DNA of 64,000 bases. Origin: Prionace glauca. Lineage: Eukaryota > Chordata > Chondrichthyes > Carcharhiniformes > Carcharhinidae. Under the pieces are notes generated by a model. That model saw nothing but the letters and a program-made list of their open reading frames with translations, had not been told where the DNA came from and made no database searches. A program made the translations under genes and the position numbers. The stretch covers positions 70,057,627 to 70,121,626 of the forward strand of contig CM075760.1 of NCBI GenBank assembly GCA_037974335.1, given 5' to 3'. Of this stretch, positions 10,223-19,925 are shown piece after piece (positions within the stretch are counted from its first letter, which is position 1; every line of letters begins with the position of its first letter).

Positions 10223-10478
10223 AGGGGGGACACTCCTAATTGACAGGGGGGACACTCCTCAGTTTCTCACTCAGAGGGTGGTGAGTGAATGGAATCGGCT
10301 GCCGTCGTCGGTGGTGGAGGCGAACTCGCTGGGGTCTTTTAAAAGACTTCTGGATGAGTATATGGGGTTTAATGGGATTGGGGGTTATAGATAGGTCTAT
10401 AGATTGGTGGGATTGATGTGATCGGCGCAACTCGAGGGCCGAAGGGCCTGTTTGTGCTGTAATGTTCTATGTTCTATA
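10223..10478 (+). mobile_element. CR1 LINE 3' end, family D
   Basis: A 23-bp unit (acaggggggacactcct plus linker) occurs twice at the junction. It is followed by [20 protein letters not shown], then [17 protein letters not shown] and a 3' UTR (gagggccgaagggcctgtttg) ending in TTCTATGTTCTATA. It is related to, but distinct from, family A in the satellite. Confidence 0.82.
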
Positions 10479-11019
10479 GGAAAACTCAGTCCTTTATTTT
10501 GAAGCAAGTAGAAGCTCTTTGCTGGATCGCTTTCCTACCTCGGGACAGCGTTCTGAGCTTCGCCGAGCGATCCTACCTCAAACGGGAGGGAATCTCTCCC
10601 CTCTCTACAGCAATTAGTCACGTCCACACAGTATAACTTCACCCAGATCCCGTGCTCAGCAACACCAAATGTGAGTGAAACATCAAAACTCCACATCCAC
10701 CGTTGTTCCAGTGTGAGATAGCAACCCTTCTCATTTATATCTCAGCACGTTCAGCAAATGTTTTGTCCTTCAAAGACAGCAGTTAAGCCAGGTCCGGTCT
10801 CGACTGCTTTAATAAAGAGAGAGTTTTGTTCTTGACAAAACCAGGGTGACAATGCAGAATAAGGGAGTACAAACTGATATCAGCACAAGCTGATGTTTCA
10901 AGCAAGGTACAGTTAATCCCAGCTTTTCAGCTAACGGAGACTTTTCTCTTCATTTTCAAACATCCAGCGGCGTTTGGAATACTGCAGGATCTCAGCTTGT
11001 AAAACCTTTTTTAACAAAT
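10479..11019. other. Spacer, no feature recognised
   Basis: No coding or known repeat signal is identified. AATAAA on the minus strand near 10494 is far (1.7 kb) from the stop of the minus-strand zinc-finger gene but could serve it. I cannot support that. Confidence 0.3.
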
Positions 11020-11735
11020 GGCCAAGATCATGGGGTCCTTGTGCATGAGTCGCAAAAACCCAGCTTGCAGGTGGTCAGGAAGGCGAATGGGATGCTGTCC
11101 TTCATAGCGAGGGGGATTGAATATAAAAGTAGGGAGGTCTTGCTGCAGCTGTATAGGGCATTGGTGAGGCCGCAGCTGGAGTACTGTGTGCAGTTTTGGG
11201 CGCCGCACCTGCGCAAGGATATTTTGGCCCTGGAGGGAGTGCAGAGGAGGTTTACTAGGCTGATCACCAGAGTTGAGGGGGTTGAGGTATGAGGAGAGGC
11301 TGAATAAACTAGGCTTGTACTTGTTGGAGTTTAGAAGAATGAGGGGAGATCTCATTGAGACGTATAAGATGATGAATGGTATGGATAGGATAGAGGTGGA
11401 GAGACTCTTCCCGCTCAAAAAGACAGGAGGACTAGGGGGCACAGCCTCAAGTTAAAGGGGAGGCGGTTTAGAACAGAGTTGAGGAGGAACTTCTTCACTC
11501 AAAGGGTGGTGAATCTCTGGAATTCTCTGCCCGTTGAAGTGGTGGAGGCTGCCTCGCTAAATATTTTTAAGAAACGGGTTGATGGGTTTTTGATAAGAGA
11601 GGGGATTAAGGGTTATGGGGAGAGGGCGGGAAGGTGGAACTGAGCCACGTCAGATCAGCCATGATCTTATTGAATGGCGGGGCAGGCTCGAAGGGCCAGA
11701 TGGCCTACTCCTGCTCCTATTTCTTATGTTCTTAA
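11020..11735 (+). mobile_element. CR1 LINE fragment, family B, longer 5' than the satellite copies
   Basis: Carries the thumb/C-terminal part of ORF2 ([48 protein letters not shown]) and the complete 3' UTR to TTCTTATGTTCTTA. Frameshifts near 11265 and 11425 break the frame. It extends about 45 bp further 5' (from 11020) than the copies in the satellite, which all begin at the equivalent of 11061. It therefore shows what sequence those copies lack. Confidence 0.88.
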
Positions 11736-11923
11736 CGTCTCAACTCCATTGTAATGATTGTATATTCTATATATCGAATTGTCTTTGTTTCAGGCCTCCC
11801 TCAGAGCGTTTGGCCATTTTTATATTAAACATTAGCTCACTGACTGCAGCACTGAAAGTAACCGTCCCTGTAATCAGCTTAGACTCATCTGCAAAAAATG
11901 TCTCACTGTGAGTTTACCACAAG
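11736..11923. other. Spacer, no feature recognised
   Basis: Short unique stretch between two CR1 fragments. Nothing is recognised. Confidence 0.3.
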
Positions 11924-12084
11924 TAAGAACATAAGAAATAGGAGCAGGAGTAGGCCATCTAGCCCTTCGAGCCTGCCCCGCCATTCAATAAGAATAAGCT
12001 GATCTGTCGTGGCTCAGCTCCACCTTCCCGCCCTCTCCCCATAACCCTTAATCCCCTCTCTTATCAAAAACCCATCAACCCGTC
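11924..12084 (-). mobile_element. CR1 LINE 3'-UTR fragment, family B, minus strand
   Basis: Reversed TTCTTATG end followed by the 3' UTR and the last ORF codons, cut at about 12084. Same type as 9699-10050 but shorter. It lies about 160 bp beyond the stop codon of the minus-strand zinc-finger gene, in what may be its 3' UTR. Confidence 0.85.
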
Positions 12085-12246
12085 GAACAAGTTGTTGTTA
12101 TGGAGAATGCACCGAGGAAAAGTTCATTTCTAAGGTCCTGTCCAAGTTTAAACCCAGTGGGTCGATCTGGATTGGTCAAGGTATTTCCAGGAGGTACAAA
12201 CGCCCCGGTTTTTGTTGGTTTGGAAAAGGGCCCCACCCCTGTAGAG
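12085..12246 (-). other. Probable 3' UTR of the minus-strand zinc-finger gene
   Basis: Unique sequence directly after the TAA stop (12247-12249, read on the minus strand). No AATAAA is seen on the minus strand before the CR1 fragment, so the poly(A) site is unknown. Confidence 0.4.
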
Positions 12247-15200
12247 TTAGCTGTGAAGTCGCTGGTGTCTCTGCAGGTTACACAGCAGAGTGAATCCCTT
12301 CCCACACACCGAGCAGGAGAATGGCCTCTCCCCCGGGTGAACTCGCTGGTGGGTCCTCAGGTTAGACGTAGCATTGAATCTCTTCCCACAGGTGGGACAG
12401 GGGAAGGGTCTCTCCCCCGTGTGAATTCGCTGGTGGGTCTGAAGGTGGGACGATGTTTTGAACGTCTTTGCGCAGTGAGAGCAGACGAAGGGTCTCTCCT
12501 CGGTGTGAGTGCGCTGGTGCACCGTGAGATCTGAAGAGGTTACGAAGACGCTACCACAATCCGAGCATTTAAAAGGCCTCTCGTTGGTGTGAACACGCTG
12601 GTGTTTCAGTAAACTGCACGACTGAGTGAATCGCTTGCCGCACTCAGAGCAGGCAAAGGGTTTCTCCCCACTGTGAACCCGCTGGTGTGTCCGCAGAGTT
12701 GCTGAATGTGTGTATCCTTTCCCACACACAGAGCAGGTGAACAGTCTCTCCCCGGTGTGAACTCGCTGGTGTGTCCGCAGAGTTGCTGAATGTGTGTATC
12801 CTTTCCCACACACAGAGCAGGTGAACAGTCTCTCCCCGGTGTGAACTCGCTGGTGTGTCCGCAGAGTTGCTGAATGTGTGTATCCTTTCCCACACACAGA
12901 GCAGGTGAACGGCCTCTCCCCGGTGTGAACCCGCTGGTGTGTCCGCAGAGTTGCTGAATGTGTGTATCCTTTCCCACACACAGAGCAGGTGAACAGTCTC
13001 TCCCCGGTGTGAACCCGCTGGTGTGTCCGCAGAGTTGCTGAATGTGTGTATCCTTTCCCACACACAGAGCAGGTGAACGGCCTCTCCCCGGTGTGAACCC
13101 GCTGGTGTGTCCGCAGAGTTGCTGAATGTGTGTATCCTTTCCCACACACAGAGCAGGTGAACAGTCTCTCCCCAGTGTGAACCCGCTGGTGTGTTCGAAG
13201 GATGGATAACTGAGTGAATCTGGAGCTGCACACAGAGCAGGTGAACAGTCTCTCCCCGGTGTGAACTCGCTGGTGTGTCCGCAGAGTTGCTGAATGTGTG
13301 TATCCTTTCCCACACACAGAGCAGGTGAACAGCCTCTCCCCGGTGTGAACTCGCTGGTGTGTCCGCAGAGTTGCTGAATGTGTGTATCCTTTCCCACACA
13401 TAGAGCAGGTGAACAGTCTCTCCCCGGTGTGAACCCGCTGGTGTGTCCGCAGAGTTGCTGAATGTGTGTATCCTTTCCCACACACAGAGTAGGTGAACAG
13501 CCTCTCCCCGGTGTGAACTCGCTGGTGTGTCCGCAGAGTTGCTGAATGTGTGTATCCTTTCCCACACATAGAGCAGGTGAACAGTCTCTCCCCGGTGTGA
13601 ACCCGCTGGTGTGTCCGCAGAGTTGCTGAATGTGTGTATCCTTTCCCACACACAGAGTAGGTGAACAGCCTCTCCCCGGTGTGAACTCGCTGGTGTGTCC
13701 GCAGAGTTGCTGAATGTGTGTATCCTTTCCCACACACAGAGCAGGTGAACGGCCTCTCCCCGGTGTGAACTCGCTGGTGTGTCCGCAGAGTTGCTGAATG
13801 TGTGTATCCTTTCCCACACACAGAGCAGGTGAACAGTCTCTCCCCAGTGTGAACCCGCTGGTGTGTTCGAAGGATGGATAACTGAGTGAATCTGGAGCTG
13901 CACACAGAGCAGGTGAACAGCCTCTCCCCGGTGTGAACTCGCTGGTGTGTCCGCAGAGTTGCTGAATGTGTGTATCCTTTCCCACACACAGAGCAGGTGA
14001 ACAGCCTCTCCCCGGTGTGAACTCGCTGGTGTGTCCGCAGAGTTGCTGAATGTGTGTATCCTTTCCCACACACAGAGCAGGTGAACGGCCTCTCCCCGGT
14101 GTGAACTCGCTGGTGTGTCCGCAGAGTTGCTGAATGTGTGTATCCTTTCCCACACACAGAGCAGGTGAACAGCCTCTCCCCGGTGTGAACCCGCTGGTGT
14201 GTCCGCAGAGTTGCTGAATGTGTGTATCCTTTCCCACACACAGAGCAGGTGAACAGCCTCTCCCCGGTGTGAACCCGCTGGTGTGTCCGCAGAGTTGCTG
14301 AATGTGTGTATCCTTTCCCACACACAGAGCAGGTGAACAGCCTCTCCCCGGTGTGAACTCGCTGGTGTGTCCGCAGAGTTGCTGAATGTGTGTATCCTTT
14401 CCCACACACAGAGCAGGTGAACGGCCTCTCCCCGGTGTGAACTCGCTGGTGTGTCCGCAGAGTTGCTGAATGTGTGTATCCTTTCCCACACACAGAGTAG
14501 GTGAACGGCCTCTCCCCGGTGTGAACTCGCTGGTGTGTCCGCAGAGTTGCTGAATGTGTGTATCCTTTCCCACACACAGAGCAGGTGAACGGCCTCTCCC
14601 CGGTGTGAACTCGCTGGTGTGTCCGCAGAGTTGCTGAATGTGTGTATCCTTTCCCACACACAGAGTAGGTGAACGGCCTCTCCCCGGTGTGAACTCGCTG
14701 GTGTGTCCGCAGAGTTGCTGAATGTGTGTATCCTTTCCCACACACAGAGCAGGTGAACGGCCTCTCCCCGGTGTGAACTCGCTGGTGTGTCCGCAGAGTT
14801 GCTGAATGTGTGTAACCTTTCCCACACACAGAGCAGGTGAACAGTCTCTCCCCGGTGTGAACTCGCTGGTGTGTCCGCAGAGTTGCTGAATGTGTGTATC
14901 CTTTCCCACACACAGAGCAGGTGAACGGCCTCTCCCCGGTGTGAACCCGCTGGTGTGTCCGCAGAGTTGCTGAATGTGTGTATCCTTTCCCACACACAGA
15001 GCAGGTGAACAGTCTCTCCCCGGTGTGAACCCGCTGGTGTGTCCGCAGAGTTGCTGAATGTGTGTATCCTTTCCCACACACAGAGCAGGTGAACAGTCTC
15101 TCCCCGGTGTGAACCCGCTGGTGTGTCCGCAGAGTTGCTGAATGTGTGTATCCTTTCCCACACACAGAGCAGGTGAACGGCCTCTCCCCGGTGTGAACCC

Positions 15201-16862
15201 GCTGGTGTGTCCGCAGAGTTGCTGAATGTGTGTATCCTTTCCCACACACAGAGCAGGTGAACAGCCTCTCCCCGGTGTGAACTCGCTGGTATGTCCGCAG
15301 AGTTGCTGAATGTGTGTATCCTTTCCCACACTCAGAGCAGGTGAATGGCCTCTCCCCGGTGTGAACTCGCTGGTGTGTCCGCAGAGTTGCTGAATGTGTG
15401 TATCCTTTCCCACACACAGAGCAGGTGAACGGCCTCTCCCCGGTGTGAACTCGCTGGTGTGTCCGCAGAGTTGCTGAATGTGTGTATCCTTTCCCACACT
15501 CAGAGCAGGTGAATGGCCTCTCCCCGGTGTGAACCCGCTGGTGTGTCCGCAGAGTTACTGAATGTGTGTATCCTTTCCCACACACAGAGCAGGTGAACAG
15601 TCTCTCCCCGGTGTGAACTCGCTGGTGTGTCCGCAGAGTTGCTGAATGTGTGTATCCTTTCCCACACTCAGAGCAGGTGAACAGTCTCTCCCCGGTGTGA
15701 ACCCGCTGGTGTGTCCGCAGAGTTGCTGAATGTGTGTATCCTTTCCCACACACAGAGCAGGTGAATGGCCCCTCTCCCCGGTGTGAACTCGCTGGTGTGT
15801 CCGCAGAGTTGCTGAATGTGTGTATCCTTTCCCACACACAGAGCAGGTGAACAGCCTCTCCCCGGTGTGAACTCGCTGGTGTGTCCGCAGAGTTGCTGAA
15901 TGTGTGTATCCTTTCCCACACACAGAGCAGGTGAACGGCCTCTCCCCGGTGTGAACTCGCTGGTGTGTCCGCAGAGTTGCTGAATGTGTGTATCCTTTCC
16001 CACACACAGAGCAGGTGAACAGCCTCTCCCCGGTGTGAACTCGCTGGTGTGTCCGCAGAGTTGCTGAATGTGTGTATCCTTTCCCACACATAGAGCAGGT
16101 GAACAGTCTCTCCCCGGTGTGAACTCGCTGGTGTGTCCGCAGAGTTGCTGAATGTGTGTATCCTTTCCCACACACAGAGCAGGTGAACAGCCTCTCCCCG
16201 GTGTGAACTCGCTGGTGTGTCCGCAGAGTTGCTGAATGTGTGTATCCTTTCCCACACACAGAGTAGGTGAACAGCCTCTCCCCGGTGTGAACTCGCTGGT
16301 GTGTCCGCAGAGTTGCTGAATGTGTGTATCCTTTCCCACACACAGAGCAGGTGAACAGTCTCTCCCCGGTGTGAACTCGCTGGTGTGTCCGCAGAGTTGC
16401 TGAATGTGTGTATCCTTTCCCACACACAGAGTAGGTGAACAGCCTCTCCCCGGTGTGAACTCGCTGGTGTGTCCGCAGAGTTGCTGAATGTGTGTATCCT
16501 TTCCCACACTCAGAGCAGGTGAACAGTCTCTCCCCGGTGTGAACTCGCTGGTGTGTCCGCAGAGTTGCTGAATGTGTGTATCCTTTCCCACACACAGAGT
16601 AGGTGAACAGCCTCTCCCCGGTGTGAACTCGCTGGTGTGTCCGCAGAGTTGCTGAATGTGTGTATCCTTTCCCACACACAGAGCAGGTGAACGGCCTCTC
16701 CCCGGTGTGAACCCGCTGGTGTGTCCGCAGAGTTGCTGAATGTGTGTATCCTTTCCCACACACAGAGCAGGTGAACGGCCTCTCCCCGGTGTGACTGCAT
16801 TGATGGATTTCCAGATCAGAAGGGGAACAGAATACCTTCCCACATTTGCACGGTTTCTCCAT
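12247..16862 (-). CDS. Poly-zinc-finger C2H2 protein gene, 54 fingers, frameshifted
   Basis: Likely nuclear DNA-binding protein, because C2H2 arrays joined by TGERPF linkers bind DNA. The start at 16862 has a good context (CACCATGG) and opens MEKPCKC, as does the paralog at 21081. A degenerate first finger is followed by 12 fingers of 28 residues (84 bp) to about 15770. There a 2-nt insertion in the linker shifts the frame. Beyond it are 42 more: 35 copies of FTCSVCGKGYTHS/ATLRTHQRVH, two of a CSSRFTQLSI type near 13195 and 13867, and five diverged fingers ending HQRLHS-TAA. Seven fingers have Tyr for the first zinc Cys and one has Tyr for His. No KRAB, BTB or SCAN domain is seen. The shifted frame continues to a stop at 15555 (about 435 residues). 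The insertion may be real or an assembly error in a near-perfect repeat. Confidence 0.85.
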
Positions 16863-17222
16863 GGTGCGGGTGTGACTCTCCAGGTGAAACAATCAGTTAA
16901 ATCTCACACACAACACGGGTACAGTCCTTCCCCGCTGTGAATGTTGCGATGTATTTTCAGGCTGCGTAACTGGTTAAAGCTTTTTCCACACTCAGTGCAC
17001 TGGAACCCTGTCTCTCAGCAGTGTGTGTGTGTGTCTCGCTGCTTTTCCAGTCACACTGATGTCTAAAGCTTTTTGTAGGAGACGGAACTGAAAGACATTC
17101 CTCCTTCTAGATTCAAAGACCAAAGATATTCGGGTCCCGGTGAATTGAGTGACTCTGTCAGATGTTGATGTGATGTTGATGGTTTGAGATTTCTGTCTGT
17201 AAAATCCTCAACTTCTGACATC
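16863..17222 (-). other. 5' part of the coding exon (leader), with 3' splice site at 17223
   Basis: On the minus strand, TAAACTTCTTTTACAG ends at 17223 and is followed by GATGTCAGAAGTTGAGG. This is a strong acceptor. The exon carries about 360 nt of leader before the ATG, including the relic finger. The plus-strand paralog has the matching acceptor (TTAAATCTTCTTACAG) at 20746. Confidence 0.65.
16913..17005 (-). pseudogene. Relic zinc finger in the 5' leader of the minus-strand gene
   Basis: Minus strand reads FQCTECGKSFNQ, then LRSLKIHRNIHSGEGLYP and a TGA. This is a complete C2H2 motif preceded by a stop and lacking an ATG, about 50 bp upstream of the used start. A matching half-finger (FQCTDCGKNF) precedes the plus-strand paralog at 20932. 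The common ancestor therefore had coding fingers here and the start has since moved downstream. Confidence 0.75.
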
Positions 17223-17939
17223 CTGTAAAAGAAGTTTACAAAAAATACATCACAGTCACTATAAGATAGAGATGCAGAACAGCCAATTCTAGTTTCTATG
17301 GAACATTCTTTTCTCTCTCATTTCCCCCAGAAGCTGTAAATCTCCATCCCACACATTCTCAGTCTGCTGTATCTAATATTCACCCTCCCAATTCCCCTGA
17401 AGGTGCTGATTGAGGCTGATTGACAGATCCATGCTCACTGCTTCCTGTCCTGGACACACACACAGCTGAAAATCTCCATGCAGGCTCCCAGACAGATATC
17501 TGTCTCTATAACTGGACTGACAATGTGTGGAACGTACAGACTGGATTCACCTCCTTTCCCTTCAGGTGCTGCAAGTCCCCAATAATAATAAATGTACTCT
17601 ATTACAGAATCATAAATAATATATCTATCTGTACTATATAACAACGCTGGACACATCTCGGTCCAATCTTAATTTAGTGTCCCCCTTAAATGTCAGTCTG
17701 GGGAAACCAGCCCTTTAATTGTGAACATTGGGAAAGCTTTATCCAGACAAGTCAATGTGTCAGGCTGAGGGAGTAAAGGATGTCAATGTCTTTAAGAGAG
17801 AGAGAGAGAGACCTGGGCCAACCTTCCCAGAGTCTGCCCCTCCCTGGATTCACTTCCTTCCCCTTCAGTTGCTGTAAGTCTCCAGGTTCCCCCAGAATGA
17901 GGAATGGAAAGGGTGTTGAACAGGAAGTGTTTTACTCAC
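17223..17939 (-). other. Intron 1 of the minus-strand zinc-finger gene
   Basis: Bounded by GTGAGT (17939-17934, minus strand) and the acceptor at 17223. Segments near 17300-17440, 17445-17505, 17540-17580 and 17880-17935 align, inverted, with intron 1 of the plus-strand gene. The stretch 17440-17505 holds a single unit corresponding to the 55-bp minisatellite at 18760-19802. An AT-rich block (17580-17645) has no counterpart. Confidence 0.6.
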
Positions 17940-18664
17940 AGATGTTGGAGACTCAGATGAAGCTCAGTCTCCATCCACAGGGATCAGCATCACCAGCCTT
18001 CCCGGGGCAGGAATGAGCTCTTTGTCCCAACTTCCGCATTCAGACAATGGGGAGCTCTGATTGGCTGGAGGACCAGATTCCTTCCGATCCTCCAAGTCTT
18101 CCAATTGGTCAGCACGTTTTGCATGGGGAACAAAGGGAGCTCTCCCCCGCACTTGCGCATCTTCCCCTCTCCCCCACACATGCGCGATTTCCCCTCCGCC
18201 CCGCAGATGCGCAACTTCCCCCTCAACCCCGCACATGCGCACTTCCCGTCTCCCCCGCACATGCGCAGTCCCGGGCGGAGGGGAGAGATCACCGAGCGGC
18301 TTCTCGCGCTGGAGGGTGACGTCAGCCGGTTGCCCGGAAACCTTGGCTCGAGGGAGGGGGCCGGAGGGGAGAAAAAACGGATGGGGGCGGGGCGCCCGGG
18401 GCCTGCGCACTGGAACCCCGGAGACGTCAACGCGGTACAAGCCCCGCCCACTCCCCGCCCCCACGTGGGCCCGGGTCCCGCCCCCCTTCATTGTCTACAT
18501 GCGGCGGGTGGACCAATAGCGGCGGTTGGAGGACCGGATGCGCGTTGGTCCTCCAACCAATCAGAGTGTGTGCTTTGTGGCAATGGCGGCAGTGGTCTTC
18601 CTCTGTTGTGTGAATGAAGATTGAGCTTCAGGCAGAGTCCAACTTGGTCCTGACCACAACATGT
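17940..18664. promoter_or_regulatory. Shared bidirectional promoter and first exons of two zinc-finger genes
   Basis: This GC-rich block lies between two diverging donors (minus at 17940, plus at 18664). It contains a reverse CCAAT (ATTGG, 18060-18064), five NRF1-like sites (18154-18267), a perfect CRE (TGACGTCA, 18317-18324) and an RFX X-box-like GTTGCCCGGAAAC (18329-18341). Forward CCAAT boxes lie at 18513-18517 and 18557-18561, and a YY1 core (ATGGCGGC) at 18583-18590. The exon ends match in the two directions (TGAGCTTCA..., then GTGAGT, AACACCCTT.CC, CATTCCTC). It probably drives both genes; the transcription starts are inferred. Confidence 0.7.
18145..18275 (+). repeat. Five-unit ~27-bp repeat, each with an NRF1-like TGCGC site
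   Basis: Units of the form CCCCGCACATGCGCACTTCCC recur with TGCGC at 18154, 18181, 18208, 18236 and 18262 (spacings 27, 27, 28, 26). Each also has a TTCCC ETS-like or pyrimidine block. It lies inside the shared promoter, so it is a cluster of factor sites made by local duplication. Confidence 0.8.
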
Positions 18665-18759
18665 GTGAGTTTAACACCCTTCCCCATTCCTCTTCTCATC
18701 CTGAGAGTGAGGGGAAAGGAAGTGAATCCAGTCTGTACCCTCCTCACTGCAGTCAGATA

Positions 18760-19802
18760 GACATGGATCAGTCTGGGATCCTGCAGGGAGATTCCCAACT
18801 CCCTGTCTGTCCAGAACATGGATCAGTCTGGGATCCTGCAGGGAGATTCCCAACTCCCTGTCTGTCCAGGACATGGATCAGTCTGGGATCCTTCAGGGAG
18901 ATTCCCAACTCCCTGTCTGTCCAGGACATGGATCAGTCTGGGATCCTGCAGGGAGATCCCAACTCCCTGTCTGTCCAGGACATGGATCAGTCTGGGATCC
19001 TGCAGGGAGATCCCAACTCCCTGTCTGTCCAGGACATGGATCAGTCTGGGATCCTGCAGGGAGATTCCCAACTCCCTGTCTGTCCAGGACATGGATCAGT
19101 CTGGGATCCTGCAGGGAGATTCCCAACTCCCTGTCTGTCCAGGACATGGATCAGTCTGGGATCCTGCAGGGAGATCCCAACTCCCAGTCTGTCCAGGACA
19201 TGGATCAGTCTGGGATCCTGCAGGGAGATTCCCAACTCCCTGTCTGTCCAGGACATGGATCAGTCTGGGATCCTGCAGGGAGATTCCCAACTCCCTGTCT
19301 GTCCAGGACATGGATCAGTCTGGGATCCTGCAGGGAGATTCCCAACTCCCTGTCTGTCCAGGACATGGATCAGTCTGGGATCCTGCAGGGAGATTCCCAA
19401 CTCCCTGTCTGTCCAGGACATGGATCAGTCTGGGATCATGCAGGGAGATTCCCAACTCCCTGTCTGTCCAGGACATGGATCAGTCTGGGATCCTGCAGGG
19501 AGATTCCCAACTCCCTGTCTGTCCAGGACATGGATCAGTCTGGGATCCTGCAGGGAGATTCCCAACTCCCTGTCTGTCCAGGACATGGATCAGTCTGGCA
19601 TCCTGCAGGGAGATTCCCAACTCCCTGTCTGTCCAGGACATGGATCAGTCTGGGATCCTGCAGGGAGATTCCCAACTCCCTGTCTGTCCAGGACATGGAT
19701 CAGTCTGGGATCCTGCAGGGAGATTCCCAACTCCCTGTCTGTCCAGGACATGGATCAGTCTGGGATCCTGCAGGGAGATTCCCAACTCCCTGTGTGTCCA
19801 GG
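18760..19802 (+). repeat. 55-bp minisatellite, 19 units
   Basis: Units begin GACATGGATCAGTCTGGG and end CTGTCTGTCCAG. Nineteen tandem units span 1,043 bp, three of them 54 bp (GAGATCCC for GAGATTCCC); the rest differ by single bases. It lies in intron 1 of the plus-strand zinc-finger gene. Open frames through it (up to ~400 codons in several frames) arise because the unit lacks stops and are not taken as genes. Confidence 0.95.
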
Positions 19803-19925
19803 ACATGGAGCTGTCAATCTGCATCTTCAGGAGAATGGGGAGGGTGAATATTAGACACAACAGAGTCAGAATGGAGGGAGAGTGAGTGAGATGGAGATTT
19901 ACAACTTTTGAGGGGGGAATGAGAG

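Noticed and set aside
10479-11019. Possible LTR or promoter (AATAAAG near 10810, GC-rich block near 10550)
   Set aside because: No terminal repeats, primer-binding site or coding remnants are seen, so no element call is justified.
12606-15497. Very long alternative minus-strand frames (about 960 and 895 codons: GKDTHIQQLCGHTS and WERIHTFSNSADTP repeats)
   Set aside because: They are out-of-frame readings of the 84-bp finger repeat, which has no stops in any minus frame.
18661-19885. Long open frames through 18.7-19.9 kb (SRTWISLGSCREIP-type repeats)
   Set aside because: They are translations of the 55-bp intronic minisatellite. Several plus and minus frames are open at once; the paralogous intron has one unit and no frame.
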